From positions 275,850-339,849 of the forward strand of contig JAHBSK010000005.1 in NCBI GenBank assembly GCA_019639175.1: 64,000 bases of DNA, given 5' to 3'. The notes beneath the pieces were generated by a model that saw only the letters and a program-made list of their open reading frames with translations, was not told the origin of the DNA and made no database searches. Source of the stretch: Acidobacteriota bacterium (GTDB taxonomy: Bacteria; Acidobacteriota; Blastocatellia; Pyrinomonadales; Pyrinomonadaceae). Of the stretch, positions 1-9,386 are shown piece by piece; position 1 is the first letter of the stretch; each line of letters starts with the position of its first letter. A program made the translations under genes and the position numbers.

Positions 1-2
1 GG

Positions 3-2447
3 TATGCCGAGATAGCTCTGCCGCTGCCGGTGCGAAAGCTTTTCACCTATCGCCTGTCTGACGCGGGCGGCGAAGAACCGCGTCCGGGCGTACGCGTTGT
101 TGTGCCGTTCGGCAAGCGTGAACTGACAGGTTATCTGATAAATATTCTGGACGGCCTGCCGGAAAATTCGCGTCTGAATGAAGCGGAAATAAAGCCCATC
201 ACCAAGATCATCGACACTGAGCCTCTGATAACCGATGAGATAATGCGGCTGGCAGAATGGACGGCTGATTATTATGCCGCATCGCTCGGCGAGGTGCTGA
301 AAGCGAGCCTTCCGGCGGGCATAAACGCTGTGATCGAAAAGGTTTACGAGATCACCGCCAAAGGCCGCGAAGCTCTTGACGATAACGCACGAAAGGCCGC
401 CGCAAAATGGGAAATTCTCAGGCATCTTGCCGAAAGCGGCCCGGCGGCGGAACGCAGTCTTGTAAAACTCTTCGGAAAGGCGGCAACCGTCCGCTCTCTG
501 CGTGAACTGAGGAACGCGGAGCTCATCTCGCAGGATCACCAAAAGATCGAACCGCGTGTAAAGGCAAAGCGGCAAAAGGCCGTGCGGCTGCTTCCCGCAG
601 CGGTCGAGGAACAGGAAAAACCGCTCACGCACGACCAGCAAAGAATCATAGGCATCCTTGCCAAAGCGGGCGGAGAAATGCTTTTCACGGATGTCCTGGA
701 GCGGGCGGACACCGGAGCATCGCCCGTGAATACGCTGGCAAAACGCGGCCTGCTGGAAGTTTACATCCGCGAAATAAGACGCGATCCGTTCGGCGGCGAC
801 ACTGTCGGCGACCGCCCAAAGCTGAAGCTCAATGACGATCAGGAAACCGCTTTGGCGGCCATTACGGCATCGCTCAAGGACGGAGATTACAAGGCATTTC
901 TGCTGCACGGCGTGACCGGCAGCGGAAAGACCGAGGTCTATATCCGAGCGATGGCAGAGGCTCTTGAGATGGATCGTTCGTCGCTGATGCTCGTGCCGGA
1001 AATTGCCCTGACGCCGGTTTTCTCGCGGCGACTTCGAGAGGCTTTTGGCAGCAGCGTGGCGATCCTTCATTCAAACCTGTCGGCGGGCGAACGCTTTGAC
1101 GAGTGGCGGCGCATCCGCAATGGAACGGCCCGCATTGCGATCGGTACGCGTTCGGCGGTCTTTGCTCCGCTTGAGGACATCGGACTGATAATCGTTGACG
1201 AAGAACACGACACGTCCTATCGCCAAAACGAATCGCCTTTTTACAACGGACGCGATCTTGCCGTAATGCGTGCCCACGCGGCAGGTGCAACAATAATTCT
1301 CGGTTCGGCAACGCCCGCTATCGAATCTTTTCACAACGCCAAAACGGGCAAGTATCATTATCTGCAAATGCCGACACGCATCGGCGGACGGCCGTTGGCA
1401 AAGGCCGAGCTGATCGACATGCGCGAAGTCTTTAAGAAAGCGGGCAAGGACGTTGTCTTCTCGCCCGCGCTCATTGACGCTATAAAAAAGGCCAAAGCAA
1501 AAGGCGAGCAGACGATGATACTGCTCAATCGCCGTGGATTTTCTTCTTTTGTTCTCTGCCGTTCGTGCGGAGAGAGCCTGCGGTGCAAAAACTGCGACAT
1601 CACGCTGACCTATCACAAAGCGGAGCGGAAATTGACCTGTCATTACTGCGGCTATACGACCGATCCGCCACAAAAATGCCCGTTTTGCGGCAGCGAATAC
1701 CTGTATTTCATCGGCCCTGGAACCGAGCAGCTTGAGGAAGTTTTGCAAAGGACACTGCCCGATCTTCGCATCGCCCGCGTTGACCGCGACACGATGTCAC
1801 GCAAGGGCGAGATGGCAAAAACTCTTTCGGCTTTTGACCGCGGCGAGACCGATGTTCTCGTCGGGACGCAAATGATCGCAAAAGGCCACGATTTTCACAA
1901 CGTGACACTTGTCGGTGTGGTTTCGGTCGATAACGGCCTCGGGCTGCCTGATTTTCGTTCCGCTGAAAGGACGTTTCAGCTTTTAACGCAGGTCGCGGGA
2001 CGCGCAGGACGCGGCGATCTGGCCGGACGCGTGATGATACAGACGTATTACCCCGAACATTACGCGCTCCGCCACGCCGCCGAACAGGATTATGAAAGCT
2101 TTTACACGGAAGAGGTAAAGTACCGCAGCAGAATGGGTTATCCGCCATTTGTCGTGCTTGCTTCGATACTGATAAAACACAAGGACGAAGATTATGCCCT
2201 GCGAAGCGGACGGATACTCCGCGAGGCTTTTGACCGTGCGAACACGAACGGTACGTCGCGCGTTATCGGCCCGGCAAAGGCCGCAATATCACGCATAAGA
2301 AACGAATTTCGCTTTCAGATGATCCTCAGATCGACCAACCGCCGCGACCTGCGGCATCTGATCGACACGGCCCTGGCCGAAGCCGAAACCCGAGGATGCG
2401 ACCGCCGCATCGTCTTTGTCGAGATCGACCCGGTAAATCTGATGTAA
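3..2447 (+). CDS. priA: Primosomal protein N' (replication restart helicase PriA), 5' end cut by window edge
   Basis: PriA is the 3'-to-5' superfamily 2 helicase that loads the primosome at stalled forks. The frame is open from base 3 and reads YAEIALPLPVRKLFTYRL, the usual PriA N-terminus, so the GTG at 30 is internal and the true start lies just left of the window. About 814 residues are visible. Numbering from base 30, Walker A GVTGSGKT is near residues 294-301, the DEEH box near 390-393, and eight zinc-binding cysteines in four CxxC-like pairs lie between about 510 and 553. All hallmarks are intact. It converges on the regulator gene that ends at 2557. Function is secure from motifs; only the start is missing. 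Confidence 0.97.
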   Translation, partial: YAEIALPLPVRKLFTYRLSDAGGEEPRPGVRVVVPFGKRELTGYLINILDGLPENSRLNEAEIKPITKIIDTEPLITDEIMRLAEWTADYYAASLGEVLKASLPAGINAVIEKVYEITAKGREALDDNARKAAAKWEILRHLAESGPAAERSLVKLFGKAATVRSLRELRNAELISQDHQKIEPRVKAKRQKAVRLLPAAVEEQEKPLTHDQQRIIGILAKAGGEMLFTDVLERADTGASPVNTLAKRGLLEVYIREIRRDPFGGDTVGDRPKLKLNDDQETALAAITASLKDGDYKAFLLHGVTGSGKTEVYIRAMAEALEMDRSSLMLVPEIALTPVFSRRLREAFGSSVAILHSNLSAGERFDEWRRIRNGTARIAIGTRSAVFAPLEDIGLIIVDEEHDTSYRQNESPFYNGRDLAVMRAHAAGATIILGSATPAIESFHNAKTGKYHYLQMPTRIGGRPLAKAELIDMREVFKKAGKDVVFSPALIDAIKKAKAKGEQTMILLNRRGFSSFVLCRSCGESLRCKNCDITLTYHKAERKLTCHYCGYTTDPPQKCPFCGSEYLYFIGPGTEQLEEVLQRTLPDLRIARVDRDTMSRKGEMAKTLSAFDRGETDVLVGTQMIAKGHDFHNVTLVGVVSVDNGLGLPDFRSAERTFQLLTQVAGRAGRGDLAGRVMIQTYYPEHYALRHAAEQDYESFYTEEVKYRSRMGYPPFVVLASILIKHKDEDYALRSGRILREAFDRANTNGTSRVIGPAKAAISRIRNEFRFQMILRSTNRRDLRHLIDTALAEAETRGCDRRIVFVEIDPVNLM

Positions 2448-2556
2448 CTGACGATCACTTTTCAGATAGTTATGTTCGTCTGCCAGGTGACAATTTGTGA
2501 ATGCGGCAGATGGTCTGCTTCAGGGTCTTCGGGCGGGCGTCCCGGGAAATTTAAGT

Positions 2557-4062
2557 TTATCTTTTCTCCTGCAGCCCCATCTTTGTAAGAATGGCCGTGA
2601 ATCGAGGTTCGTCGCGGAGGTCGTCCCACATTGGGTCGATATTGATGAAGGGCAGCATAAAAACGCGTTGTTCGGCGGCGGCTTCCAGCATACTTAGCGC
2701 ATCTTCCCTTTTGCCGAGCAGGATGTAGTATTCGGCGCAATTAAGGACACTGTCCGGGCTTGCATCGTCGCATCCCGCCGATCCGATCCTATGTCGCCAA
2801 AATCCCTCGATCCCTTTTTCCGTAAACAGCCTGCGGTACTCAGCCACGGTTTCGGCTGTTGAAACCCTGGAGTTCACCATTGCGTCCATCGCCTCGCTGT
2901 GACGTCCCTGCTTTAGATAGACCGAATACATATACCGGCGTGCCATCGTAAATTTCGGCTCGATCCTGAAAACCTCTTCAAGCTGCTCTGTCGCCTTGCC
3001 ATAATTTCTTGAAAAATAATGCAGTTGCCCGATGTCTGACATTATTATCAATGAGGTCGGTGCCAGACGAGAAGCGATGTTCATCTGTTCATGAGCTTCA
3101 TCCATGCGTCCCATCAACGAAAGATAGACGCCATACCAGTGGCGCGATTTGGCGTCATTCGGGCCAAGTTCGGTCGCTTTTTTCAGTGATGCCTCGGCTC
3201 CGGCCCAATCCCAGTAATGAAACATGCGGATAAATCCGTGAGTTGCATATGCCTCATGCAGGTTCGGGTCAAGATCCATTGCCCGGCTTAGGGCGGCCTC
3301 GGCGATCTCAGGCGAAGCGTCAAATGCATAGGCATCCGCCATCGCAAGATGCGCCGCGGCAAAATTCGGATCGGCTTCTACGGCCTTTCTGAAATATTCC
3401 ACAGGCTGCTCGATGCTGTACCAGCGGCCTTCCCATATCCGCCTGCCGCGCAGGTAATTGTTATATGCCTCTGTGCTGGCGGTTCCTCTGCGGGCGGCGT
3501 CGGTTGTGTAAGCCGAACCGGCCTGAGCTTCCGTTGCACGCATGCCGTAAAGCATCCAACCCGAAAATCCGATAGCAAAAACGGCCAGAACCGCCATTCC
3601 AGCCACTGCTGTCATGCGGTATCGCGGACGTGACGAAACGTGGTGCTTCGTGTTCACATCCGCCGGAGCGGCTTCGGCACTATCCGACGATGATTCGGCA
3701 AAGACCTGTCCGCTTTCTGAGTTTTCGGCCGGTTCTTCCGTTACGTCCGCAACGAACCGGTAGCCTTTCTTTGACACCGTGCGGATATACTGGGTTTCGG
3801 CAGTGCCGTTTTGCCCAAGCGTTTTTCGCAGTATGGAGATATAGAGATTTATATTCGCTTCTTCGACAAAGGTATCCGGCCATATCTCCGCCATCAGTTC
3901 CCTGCGCGAAACCAGCCTCTCGCGTTCGCGGATGAGCAGGTCGAGTATTTCCAGAGCCTTGGGCGTCACCTGTATGATCTTGCCCTCCCGCAGCAAAAGC
4001 AGCCTTGCGGGGTCGAATTGATAGCTCCCGAAATTATATGTTCTGTGGTCAGTGCCGTTCAT
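2557..4062 (-). CDS. Winged-helix (OmpR/CadC-type) membrane regulator with TPR repeats
   Basis: This is a 501-residue protein. Residues about 10-105 form an OmpR/PhoB-type winged helix (VTPKALEILDLLI, then the YIRTVSKKGYRF wing). A polar linker follows, then one membrane segment at about 149-173, then a periplasmic region of tetratricopeptide-like helices at about 190-490. That order matches the CadC/ToxR-like membrane regulators abundant in acidobacteria, in which DNA binding is cytoplasmic and sensing is outside the membrane. There is no receiver domain. It is divergent from the secreted protein gene beginning at 4183 and may regulate it, which is an inference from position. A good promoter lies only about 10 bases before the ATG. 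Target and signal are unknown. Confidence 0.85.
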   Translation of the reverse strand: MNGTDHRTYNFGSYQFDPARLLLLREGKIIQVTPKALEILDLLIRERERLVSRRELMAEIWPDTFVEEANINLYISILRKTLGQNGTAETQYIRTVSKKGYRFVADVTEEPAENSESGQVFAESSSDSAEAAPADVNTKHHVSSRPRYRMTAVAGMAVLAVFAIGFSGWMLYGMRATEAQAGSAYTTDAARRGTASTEAYNNYLRGRRIWEGRWYSIEQPVEYFRKAVEADPNFAAAHLAMADAYAFDASPEIAEAALSRAMDLDPNLHEAYATHGFIRMFHYWDWAGAEASLKKATELGPNDAKSRHWYGVYLSLMGRMDEAHEQMNIASRLAPTSLIIMSDIGQLHYFSRNYGKATEQLEEVFRIEPKFTMARRYMYSVYLKQGRHSEAMDAMVNSRVSTAETVAEYRRLFTEKGIEGFWRHRIGSAGCDDASPDSVLNCAEYYILLGKREDALSMLEAAAEQRVFMLPFINIDPMWDDLRDEPRFTAILTKMGLQEKR

Positions 4063-4078
4063 GGCAAAAATTTAATAA

Positions 4079-4106
4079 ATTCTAACTTTTTCTGATGTTT
4101 TTTCAA
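4079..4106 (-). promoter_or_regulatory. Sigma-70-like promoter of the winged-helix regulator, near-leaderless
   Basis: On the minus strand TTGAAA (4101-4106) and TAGAAT (4079-4084) are separated by 16 bp, each one mismatch from consensus. The expected transcription start is around 4072, leaving roughly 10 bases before the ATG at 4062 and no room for a Shine-Dalgarno site. Confidence 0.5.
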
Positions 4107-4182
4107 AGGTTTTTTAGGGATGTTTTGTGCAACACTTTGCCAATCGGTTCCGGCTTCTTATGCCGCTCCTGGAGATAACATT

Positions 4183-6087
4183 ATGAAAACCTGTCACATT
4201 GCGTCCTTTTTTGCTTTCGCACTGTTTTTGTGCGGGCATTCTGCCCTTGCTCAAACATGGAATGGCAACGGCCCTACCAATAACTGGTCAGACCCGTTCA
4301 ATTGGTCAACCAATGCGGTTCCCGCAAACGGCGCGGCTATTACATTCAATGGAACTGGCGTCAAGGACTGCGTGATCGATATCGATATAGTGACAGGTTC
4401 GTTCACGATCGATGCAGGCTATACGGGGACGATCTCGCAGGGAGCCTCGAACCTGACCCACAACGGGACATTCACCCAAAATGGCGGCACATTCCACGGC
4501 GGAAGCGGCTCTATCACCTTTGTCAGCAGCTTCAACCTGACGGGCGGAACTTTTGCGGGATCGACCGGAACCACGTCATTCAATTACTTCTTTACACAAA
4601 GCGGCACCGGCACATTCGTCGGAAACGGCGGGACAGCGGTATTCAACGGCAGCGCTGCTAACTACTCCGCCGCCCAGCCACAGGCATTTAACAATGTCAC
4701 TATAAACAAGAACAACCTTGCTCCACTGAGCCTCATCGGGAGCAGCGTACTGGCCGTAAACGGACTGCTGACGCTGCAGGACGGACGGGTTGACAGCAAC
4801 GGCACGCTCGAAGCCCGCGGAGGCATCAATGTCTCAACTGATTTCGACGGCGGAAACGGTAAGCTGCGTTTTGCCGGTTCGGGAGTCCAGAGCTTTATAA
4901 ATGAAGGCGGAATAATTCCGACAGGTATCTTTACTGTTGACAAGTCCGGCGGAACCGTCCAGCTTCTCAGCGACCTGAACCTGAGCAATGGAACGCAGGC
5001 ATTCGATCTTGTGAACGGGACGATCACGACCGGAGCGTTTATCGTGAACGCCGGGACGCGCTCCGTCAACCGGACGACCGGCTATATCAACGGAAATCTG
5101 AGAAGGGTTATAAATAGTATCGGGCCAATGACATTTGATGTTGGTACAGAGAACGGCTACTCGCCGCTGGGTATGACCATATCTGCCTTTGTAAACCCGT
5201 CTGCATTGACCATCGCTGCAGTGCAGTCGCAGCATCCGAACAGACCATTGACAGGCAGTTCTATGGGGCGCTATTGGAGCATTACCGAAGAGGGTAACGT
5301 TACCGCCGTTCTGACATTTCACTATCTGGATGCAGACCTTTCAGGCATCGAAGAATCGAGCTTTCAGCTTTTCCGCTATACAGGCGCGGGAACGGAGTTC
5401 ACCCAGATGCCGGCAACGCATATCACAACAGCAAACACAATGACCACGATCGGCGGCATAACTGAGTTTTCCGATTGGACAATGCTTTCTCAACTTGGGC
5501 CTACCTCGGCAACGGCCTCTGTCAGCGGGCGCGTGCTGACTGCCGGGGGACGAGCCATATCAATGGCAGATCTAAGGCTGACCGATACTGATGGCCGGAT
5601 ACGAAGAGTCATCACAAACCCGTTCGGTTATTTCAAGTTCAATGATGTGACCGTTGGCGGATCATATATTCTCTCGGTCGCTCACAAAACCTATATATTT
5701 GCAGAACCTTACCGCGTGATCACCGTAAAAGACGAGATAACAGGCATTGATTTCATTGCGCTTGATCCAAGAACGACCGGCAGCCTGGGTATGATCGAAG
5801 GTTCTGTAACTGATGAAGGCGGCAATCCTGTCGAGGGCATAGAGATAGAGATGATCGGCGGTGATGAGACATCTATAGTGGTCCTGACCGGAAAACGGGG
5901 CGAATTCACATTTAACGAGCTTTTGATCGGCCGGACCTATATCCTTATTGCTCGCTCCGAAGACGGGTTTTTTGTTGAACCGGTAAAGACCGTCGCTCTC
6001 GAGGATGTCTCGGCTTCGGTCGGGTTCCAGATACACGGCAAAGGTCACGAACGCACCTCTCGTCCACGCCAAGAGATCGGAAACTGA
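4183..6087 (+). CDS. Secreted beta-rich protein with two carboxypeptidase-regulatory-like domains
   Basis: The ATG at 4183 is chosen because GGAG lies 8 bases upstream and it opens directly on a signal peptide (hydrophobic stretch ending SALAQ, cleavage near residue 24). The 634-residue product starts its mature part with a WNGNG...NNWSDPFNW pattern seen in autotransporter-like and other secreted beta-helix proteins, followed by Gly/Asn/Thr-rich imperfect repeats such as GTFTQNGGTF. Near the C-terminus are two beta-sandwich carboxypeptidase-regulatory-like domains (about 443-520 and 545-620; GYFKF and GEFTF motifs). No protease or glycosidase motif was seen, so a surface or structural role is likely but unproven. 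It is divergent from the winged-helix regulator. Confidence 0.8.
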   Translation: MKTCHIASFFAFALFLCGHSALAQTWNGNGPTNNWSDPFNWSTNAVPANGAAITFNGTGVKDCVIDIDIVTGSFTIDAGYTGTISQGASNLTHNGTFTQNGGTFHGGSGSITFVSSFNLTGGTFAGSTGTTSFNYFFTQSGTGTFVGNGGTAVFNGSAANYSAAQPQAFNNVTINKNNLAPLSLIGSSVLAVNGLLTLQDGRVDSNGTLEARGGINVSTDFDGGNGKLRFAGSGVQSFINEGGIIPTGIFTVDKSGGTVQLLSDLNLSNGTQAFDLVNGTITTGAFIVNAGTRSVNRTTGYINGNLRRVINSIGPMTFDVGTENGYSPLGMTISAFVNPSALTIAAVQSQHPNRPLTGSSMGRYWSITEEGNVTAVLTFHYLDADLSGIEESSFQLFRYTGAGTEFTQMPATHITTANTMTTIGGITEFSDWTMLSQLGPTSATASVSGRVLTAGGRAISMADLRLTDTDGRIRRVITNPFGYFKFNDVTVGGSYILSVAHKTYIFAEPYRVITVKDEITGIDFIALDPRTTGSLGMIEGSVTDEGGNPVEGIEIEMIGGDETSIVVLTGKRGEFTFNELLIGRTYILIARSEDGFFVEPVKTVALEDVSASVGFQIHGKGHERTSRPRQEIGN

Positions 6088-6144
6088 CGTTTTTACGAAA
6101 GCCGTCCTGTCACCGAAAAGTTATATCCGGCCGACACGACCGTG

Positions 6145-6741
6145 TTAGTTAACGGCACGCGAATGTAAAGGCACTGGCCGGAGTTTGACGCCTGCATAAA
6201 CCTCTTGCAGCGAGATCTTGCAGCCGATGGAATCGAGCGAGATGACATCGTCGCGTTCGTTGTAGATGCGATAGACCCATTGCTTTTGATTTTGGCGAGC
6301 GTAATGTTCCACGCGCATTTCGTCCTGTTTTATCTGCAAACATTCCTTTATCGAATCCATCGCCAGAAAATTTTCCAGCTTTCGCGATTTTTCCACCGAA
6401 TCGGAATTGTTCGAGAAAATGTCAACGATGACACTGGGGTTCAACAGCGTCTCCGACGCCTGATCGGTGAAAGACGGTTCGCCGTTGACGACCGCAATGT
6501 CAGGGAAACAGAACAGTCCCGTCGGCAATGCAACGCGCATATTGCCGATATAGATCTCGCTCTTATGGCCGTGCATTCGGCTGCCGAGGCCAATGGCGGT
6601 ATTTGAAATAATAAGGTTGTGCCATCGGTCGGCTCCGTGGCCGCCGATCATTTTCCCATTGCGGGGATCGTTGCGGTCGGCAGCAAATTTAGCCGCCGCG
6701 TTGGTGTTGATATGTGTGGAATTCATTGCGTTGTCCGCCAT
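6145..6741 (-). CDS. Uma2-family (DUF820) putative PD-(D/E)xK endonuclease-like protein
   Basis: The 198-residue product shows the Uma2/DUF820 pattern: an early HN....N, the GLFCFPDIAVVNGEP strand, the TLLNPSVIVDIFS strand and the KSRKLENFLAMDSIKECLQI helix and strand. The family is restriction-endonuclease-like by fold and its biological role is not settled. Usual members read EVLSPST and E-Y-L in the last motifs; here they are DIFSNNS and ECL, so catalytic competence is uncertain. The frame stays open far upstream (to about 7119), but that part overlaps lpxD on the other strand and has no family similarity, so ATG 6741 (or 6726) is preferred. It is divergent from lpxD. Confidence 0.75.
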   Translation of the reverse strand: MADNAMNSTHINTNAAAKFAADRNDPRNGKMIGGHGADRWHNLIISNTAIGLGSRMHGHKSEIYIGNMRVALPTGLFCFPDIAVVNGEPSFTDQASETLLNPSVIVDIFSNNSDSVEKSRKLENFLAMDSIKECLQIKQDEMRVEHYARQNQKQWVYRIYNERDDVISLDSIGCKISLQEVYAGVKLRPVPLHSRAVN

Positions 6742-6871
6742 AAAAAAATAAATAGCCGGAGATCCGGAAATTACTGCTGGTGGGCAACTGGCAATGCGGG
6801 TTTTGCCGGGGGAATGTTGTTTGGTAAAAATAGTGTTGCACAGCAAACTGTTTTTTATCAAGACAAATCTT

Positions 6872-7912
6872 ATGAAACTTTCCGAACTTGCTGAAAAAAC
6901 TTCATCGGTGATCGAGATCGGTTCGCCTGAAACCGAGATAAACGCAGCCGCGGGGCTTGATCTGGCGGGCGACGGCAATATAACCTTTCTTGCCAATCCG
7001 AAATACACGCCGCAGGTAGAAAGTACACAGGCGGCAGCCATTTTTCTAAGCGAAGGGGTCACAATAAACCGCTCGGACATCGCCGTTCTCCGCGCCAAAG
7101 ACGCGTATCTGGCATACACGCGGGCTTTGCGGCTCTTTCATCCCGTTGAGGATATTCGTCCCGGCGTGCATCCTTCTGCGGTGATCGATCCATTTGCCGG
7201 TGTTGATGAGAATGTAGAGATCGGTGCAAATTCGGTTGTCGGCAGGAACTGCACGATCGAAAGCGGTGTCAAACTTTTTCCGAACGTGACCGTCTATGAC
7301 GGCGCGGTCGTCCGCGAAGGTTCTGTCCTGCATTCGGGCGTGGTCATCAGGGAAAATTGCGAGGTCGGGCGTAACTGCATCATTCACAACAATTCGACCA
7401 TCGGCTCGGACGGTTTCGGCTATGCAAAAGATGAAGAAAAACGCTGGCTGAAGATACCGCAAACCGGGCGTGTTGTGCTGGAAGATGACGTGGAGATCGG
7501 CGCCAACACCGCGATCGACAAGGCATCGGTCGGTGAAACACGCATAAAACGCGGTGCGAAGATCGACAATCTTGTCCAGATCGGGCATTCCTGCACGGTC
7601 GATGAGGATGCTCTTATCTGTTCGCAGACCGGGCTTGCCGGCAGTTCGGTCATCGGCAAACGCGTGATCCTGGCAGGACAGGTCGGCATAGCCGGACACC
7701 TGAAGGTCGGCGACGATGCGGTCATCACCGCAAAATCAGCCACTTCACACGACATCGAACCCGGAAAGGTCATCAGCGGCATTCCCGGCTTTGACAACCG
7801 CGAATGGCTCCGCTCGACCGCCGCGTATCGTCGCTTGGGTGACATCGCCCGCAGCGTCCGCGAACTGGAAAAAAAGCTGGCGGCTGTGATGAAAAACGGT
7901 GATACCCAATGA
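6872..7912 (+). CDS. lpxD: UDP-3-O-acylglucosamine N-acyltransferase LpxD
   Basis: LpxD transfers a hydroxyacyl chain from acyl carrier protein to UDP-3-O-acyl-glucosamine, the third committed step of lipid A synthesis. ATG 6872 gives 346 residues beginning MKLSELAEKT, the normal LpxD start; codons upstream are not LpxD-like. Residues about 1-95 are the uridine-binding domain (FLANPKY motif) and about 98-320 are hexapeptide repeats of a left-handed beta helix. The catalytic histidine sits in VQIGHS at residue 239, the same number as in E. coli. The gene stands alone here, away from lpxA/lpxB/fabZ, and has no clear Shine-Dalgarno site. It implies an outer membrane with lipid A. Confidence 0.96.
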   Translation: MKLSELAEKTSSVIEIGSPETEINAAAGLDLAGDGNITFLANPKYTPQVESTQAAAIFLSEGVTINRSDIAVLRAKDAYLAYTRALRLFHPVEDIRPGVHPSAVIDPFAGVDENVEIGANSVVGRNCTIESGVKLFPNVTVYDGAVVREGSVLHSGVVIRENCEVGRNCIIHNNSTIGSDGFGYAKDEEKRWLKIPQTGRVVLEDDVEIGANTAIDKASVGETRIKRGAKIDNLVQIGHSCTVDEDALICSQTGLAGSSVIGKRVILAGQVGIAGHLKVGDDAVITAKSATSHDIEPGKVISGIPGFDNREWLRSTAAYRRLGDIARSVRELEKKLAAVMKNGDTQ

Positions 7913-7921
7913 TCGAAAGCC

Positions 7922-8464
7922 TTATTTTGCAGTCTTCCAGATCGTCCTGAGCCTGTTCACCGTTTTGTTCGTAAAGAAAAACGGCGGCATTTTCTTGCTT
8001 GTTTTCGTAGCGGAGATCTTGCCCTGTTGATCATTAGGAACAGTCATCATCACGCCGTCGCTGGTGTGTTCTTCCAGTCCGGCGGCGTGTCCCAGCTCGT
8101 GAAGCACGATCATCAGGATCATATTTTTTGACACTCCTGACGGTTGGGCAGGAAGGAATATCTCGACCTCTATGATCCCGACGCCGCCTCTTCCGGACAC
8201 TTGTTTTCCCCTTCGGGTCTTGCCGTGTGTGCCGCCGCTGATCTCAGGATCATCTTTACCGCTTCCGGCTATCTTTAAGACCACGTTGGCTTTATCCTCG
8301 GCTCCGGCGATCTTGTAAGACATTGCTTTTAATGCGATCCGGTTAAAGATCGGGACACATTCCTGAAGAACGCCGGTCCATACGCCTGACTCGGCCTCAG
8401 AACGTATTACAAGTTCTTTACTGTTTCTTACGCTTTTTATCCACGGTTCATCGGGTTTTGACAT
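7922..8464 (-). CDS. Small metzincin-type zinc metalloprotease (matrixin-like)
   Basis: The 180-residue product carries the metzincin signature HELGHAAGLEEH (His122, Glu123, His126, His133) followed a few residues later by a VMM Met-turn-like segment. The preceding GVGIIEVEIFLP strand and the small size fit matrixin/archaemetzincin-like peptidases. No signal peptide is evident, which is unusual for this group. ATG 8464 is preferred because a strong GAGGAG lies 6 bases upstream; an in-frame ATG at 8590 would add 42 proline-rich residues without a ribosome site. Its end is only nine bases from the lpxD stop (convergent). Substrate unknown. Confidence 0.75.
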   Translation of the reverse strand: MSKPDEPWIKSVRNSKELVIRSEAESGVWTGVLQECVPIFNRIALKAMSYKIAGAEDKANVVLKIAGSGKDDPEISGGTHGKTRRGKQVSGRGGVGIIEVEIFLPAQPSGVSKNMILMIVLHELGHAAGLEEHTSDGVMMTVPNDQQGKISATKTSKKMPPFFFTNKTVNRLRTIWKTAK

Positions 8465-8619
8465 GATCGTCTCCTCAACTGTCTTTTCCGGCCCAGGATG
8501 CCGGTATGGTATCTTAGGAACGATGGGAGGCCGATATTCTTGCCTGTTCTGTTTGAGAATGGCCTGTTTTATGGGTCGCCGCTCATTCAAAACAAGGCAT
8601 TGGTGAGGAATAAAAAACT

Positions 8620-9072
8620 ATGTCCGATCAGATCATCTCAGAGAGCGGTTATGACATAACGCCGCTGGACAAAGAGACCGTAAGCCGTCTGGCACAAGAC
8701 CTCAATGAAGAGGAATATCGCATCCTGCTTGATCACGGCACCGAACCGCGATTTTGCGGAACGCTGCTGGACAACAAACTGGACGGAACATATACGTGTA
8801 GATTATGCGGACTGCCGCTTTTCACGTCAAGACATAAATTTGATTCGGGTACGGGCTGGCCGTCATTCTACGCTCCGTTCGACAAAGAGCATCTGGCATA
8901 TATCGAAGACAACAGTTACGGAATGCGCCGCGTCGAGATACGCTGCGCCCGCTGCGGCGGACATCAGGGCCATGTCTTCCCCGACGGCCCGCCGCCCACC
9001 GGCCAACGCTACTGCCTGAACTCTGCCTCTCTGGAATTTTTTGAAGACGGCGAAGACATACCGCAAAAATAA
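8620..9072 (+). CDS. msrB: Peptide-methionine (R)-S-oxide reductase MsrB
   Basis: MsrB reduces methionine-R-sulfoxide in oxidised proteins using thioredoxin. The 150-residue product has the two zinc CxxC pairs (Cys60/Cys63 and Cys109/Cys112), the GTGWPSF substrate loop, the GGHQGHVF motif and the catalytic cysteine in RYCLNSASL at residue 132. No MsrA domain is fused. GAGG is present about 11 bases before the ATG. The only close partner is the oppositely oriented metzincin upstream. Length and motifs are those of a complete, active cytoplasmic enzyme. Confidence 0.97.
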   Translation: MSDQIISESGYDITPLDKETVSRLAQDLNEEEYRILLDHGTEPRFCGTLLDNKLDGTYTCRLCGLPLFTSRHKFDSGTGWPSFYAPFDKEHLAYIEDNSYGMRRVEIRCARCGGHQGHVFPDGPPPTGQRYCLNSASLEFFEDGEDIPQK

Positions 9073-9094
9073 GAACCGCCTGCGTAAACAGGCG
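9063..9094 (-). terminator. Rho-independent terminator, minus strand, overlapping the msrB 3' end
   Basis: Read on the minus strand, CCGCCTG and CAGGCGG form a 7-bp stem with a six-base loop, followed by TTCTTATTTTT. The plus strand lacks a U-run after the stem, so the signal ends minus-strand transcripts. It is a second minus-strand terminator about 230 bp beyond the one at 9321-9364. Confidence 0.6.
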
Positions 9095-9320
9095 GCCCGT
9101 TGCAGAAGCCCGCACGCAGTAAGGGCACTTCCCATGATAGAACCTGATCACTGCTATCAGCCTGCCATAAAACCGGCCTTCGGCAGAGAGGAATGACCTT
9201 TATTTCGATCGGACGGTAAGGCGGAGCCTTACCGCTCTGCGATGCGGCAAAGCCGCTCTTTGCGTTAATGAGTATTTCTGTTATGCCCCTTGCTTGCGCG
9301 GCGCAGGTTTCCGTTCCATT
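9073..9320 (-). ncRNA. Candidate structured small RNA between two terminators
   Basis: No convincing protein is encoded in this interval. It is bracketed on the minus strand by a terminator upstream (9321-9364) and one downstream (9063-9094), as expected for an independent RNA gene. It contains several hairpins, including GGTAAGGC/GCCTTACC (around 9218-9236), GCGGC/GCCGC (around 9243-9256) and CTGATAG/CTATCA (around 9134-9162). No promoter was identified with confidence and it could not be matched by eye to 6S, SRP, RNase P, tmRNA or a known riboswitch. It could instead be only the readthrough tail of the amidohydrolase operon. Confidence 0.3.
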
Positions 9321-9364
9321 AAAAAAAGGCAAGGAACCTCGAATCGTTCCCTGCCCTTTTGTTT
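9321..9364. terminator. Bidirectional terminator between msrB and the amidohydrolase operon
   Basis: An A-rich left arm AAAAGGCAAGGAAC and a matching right arm GTTCCCTGCCCTTTT form a long stem with one bulge and one mismatch. U-runs follow on both strands. It lies between convergent transcripts. Confidence 0.75.
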
Positions 9365-9386
9365 GTCTGCAAACGCTTTAACAGGC

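Noticed and set aside
6742..7119. Upstream extension of the Uma2-like frame
   Set aside because: Overlaps lpxD on the opposite strand and shows no Uma2 similarity.
9073..9320. Cobalamin or other known riboswitch
   Set aside because: A GGGAAG-like string and hairpins are present, but no B12 box or other known aptamer core was found, and no suitable downstream gene.
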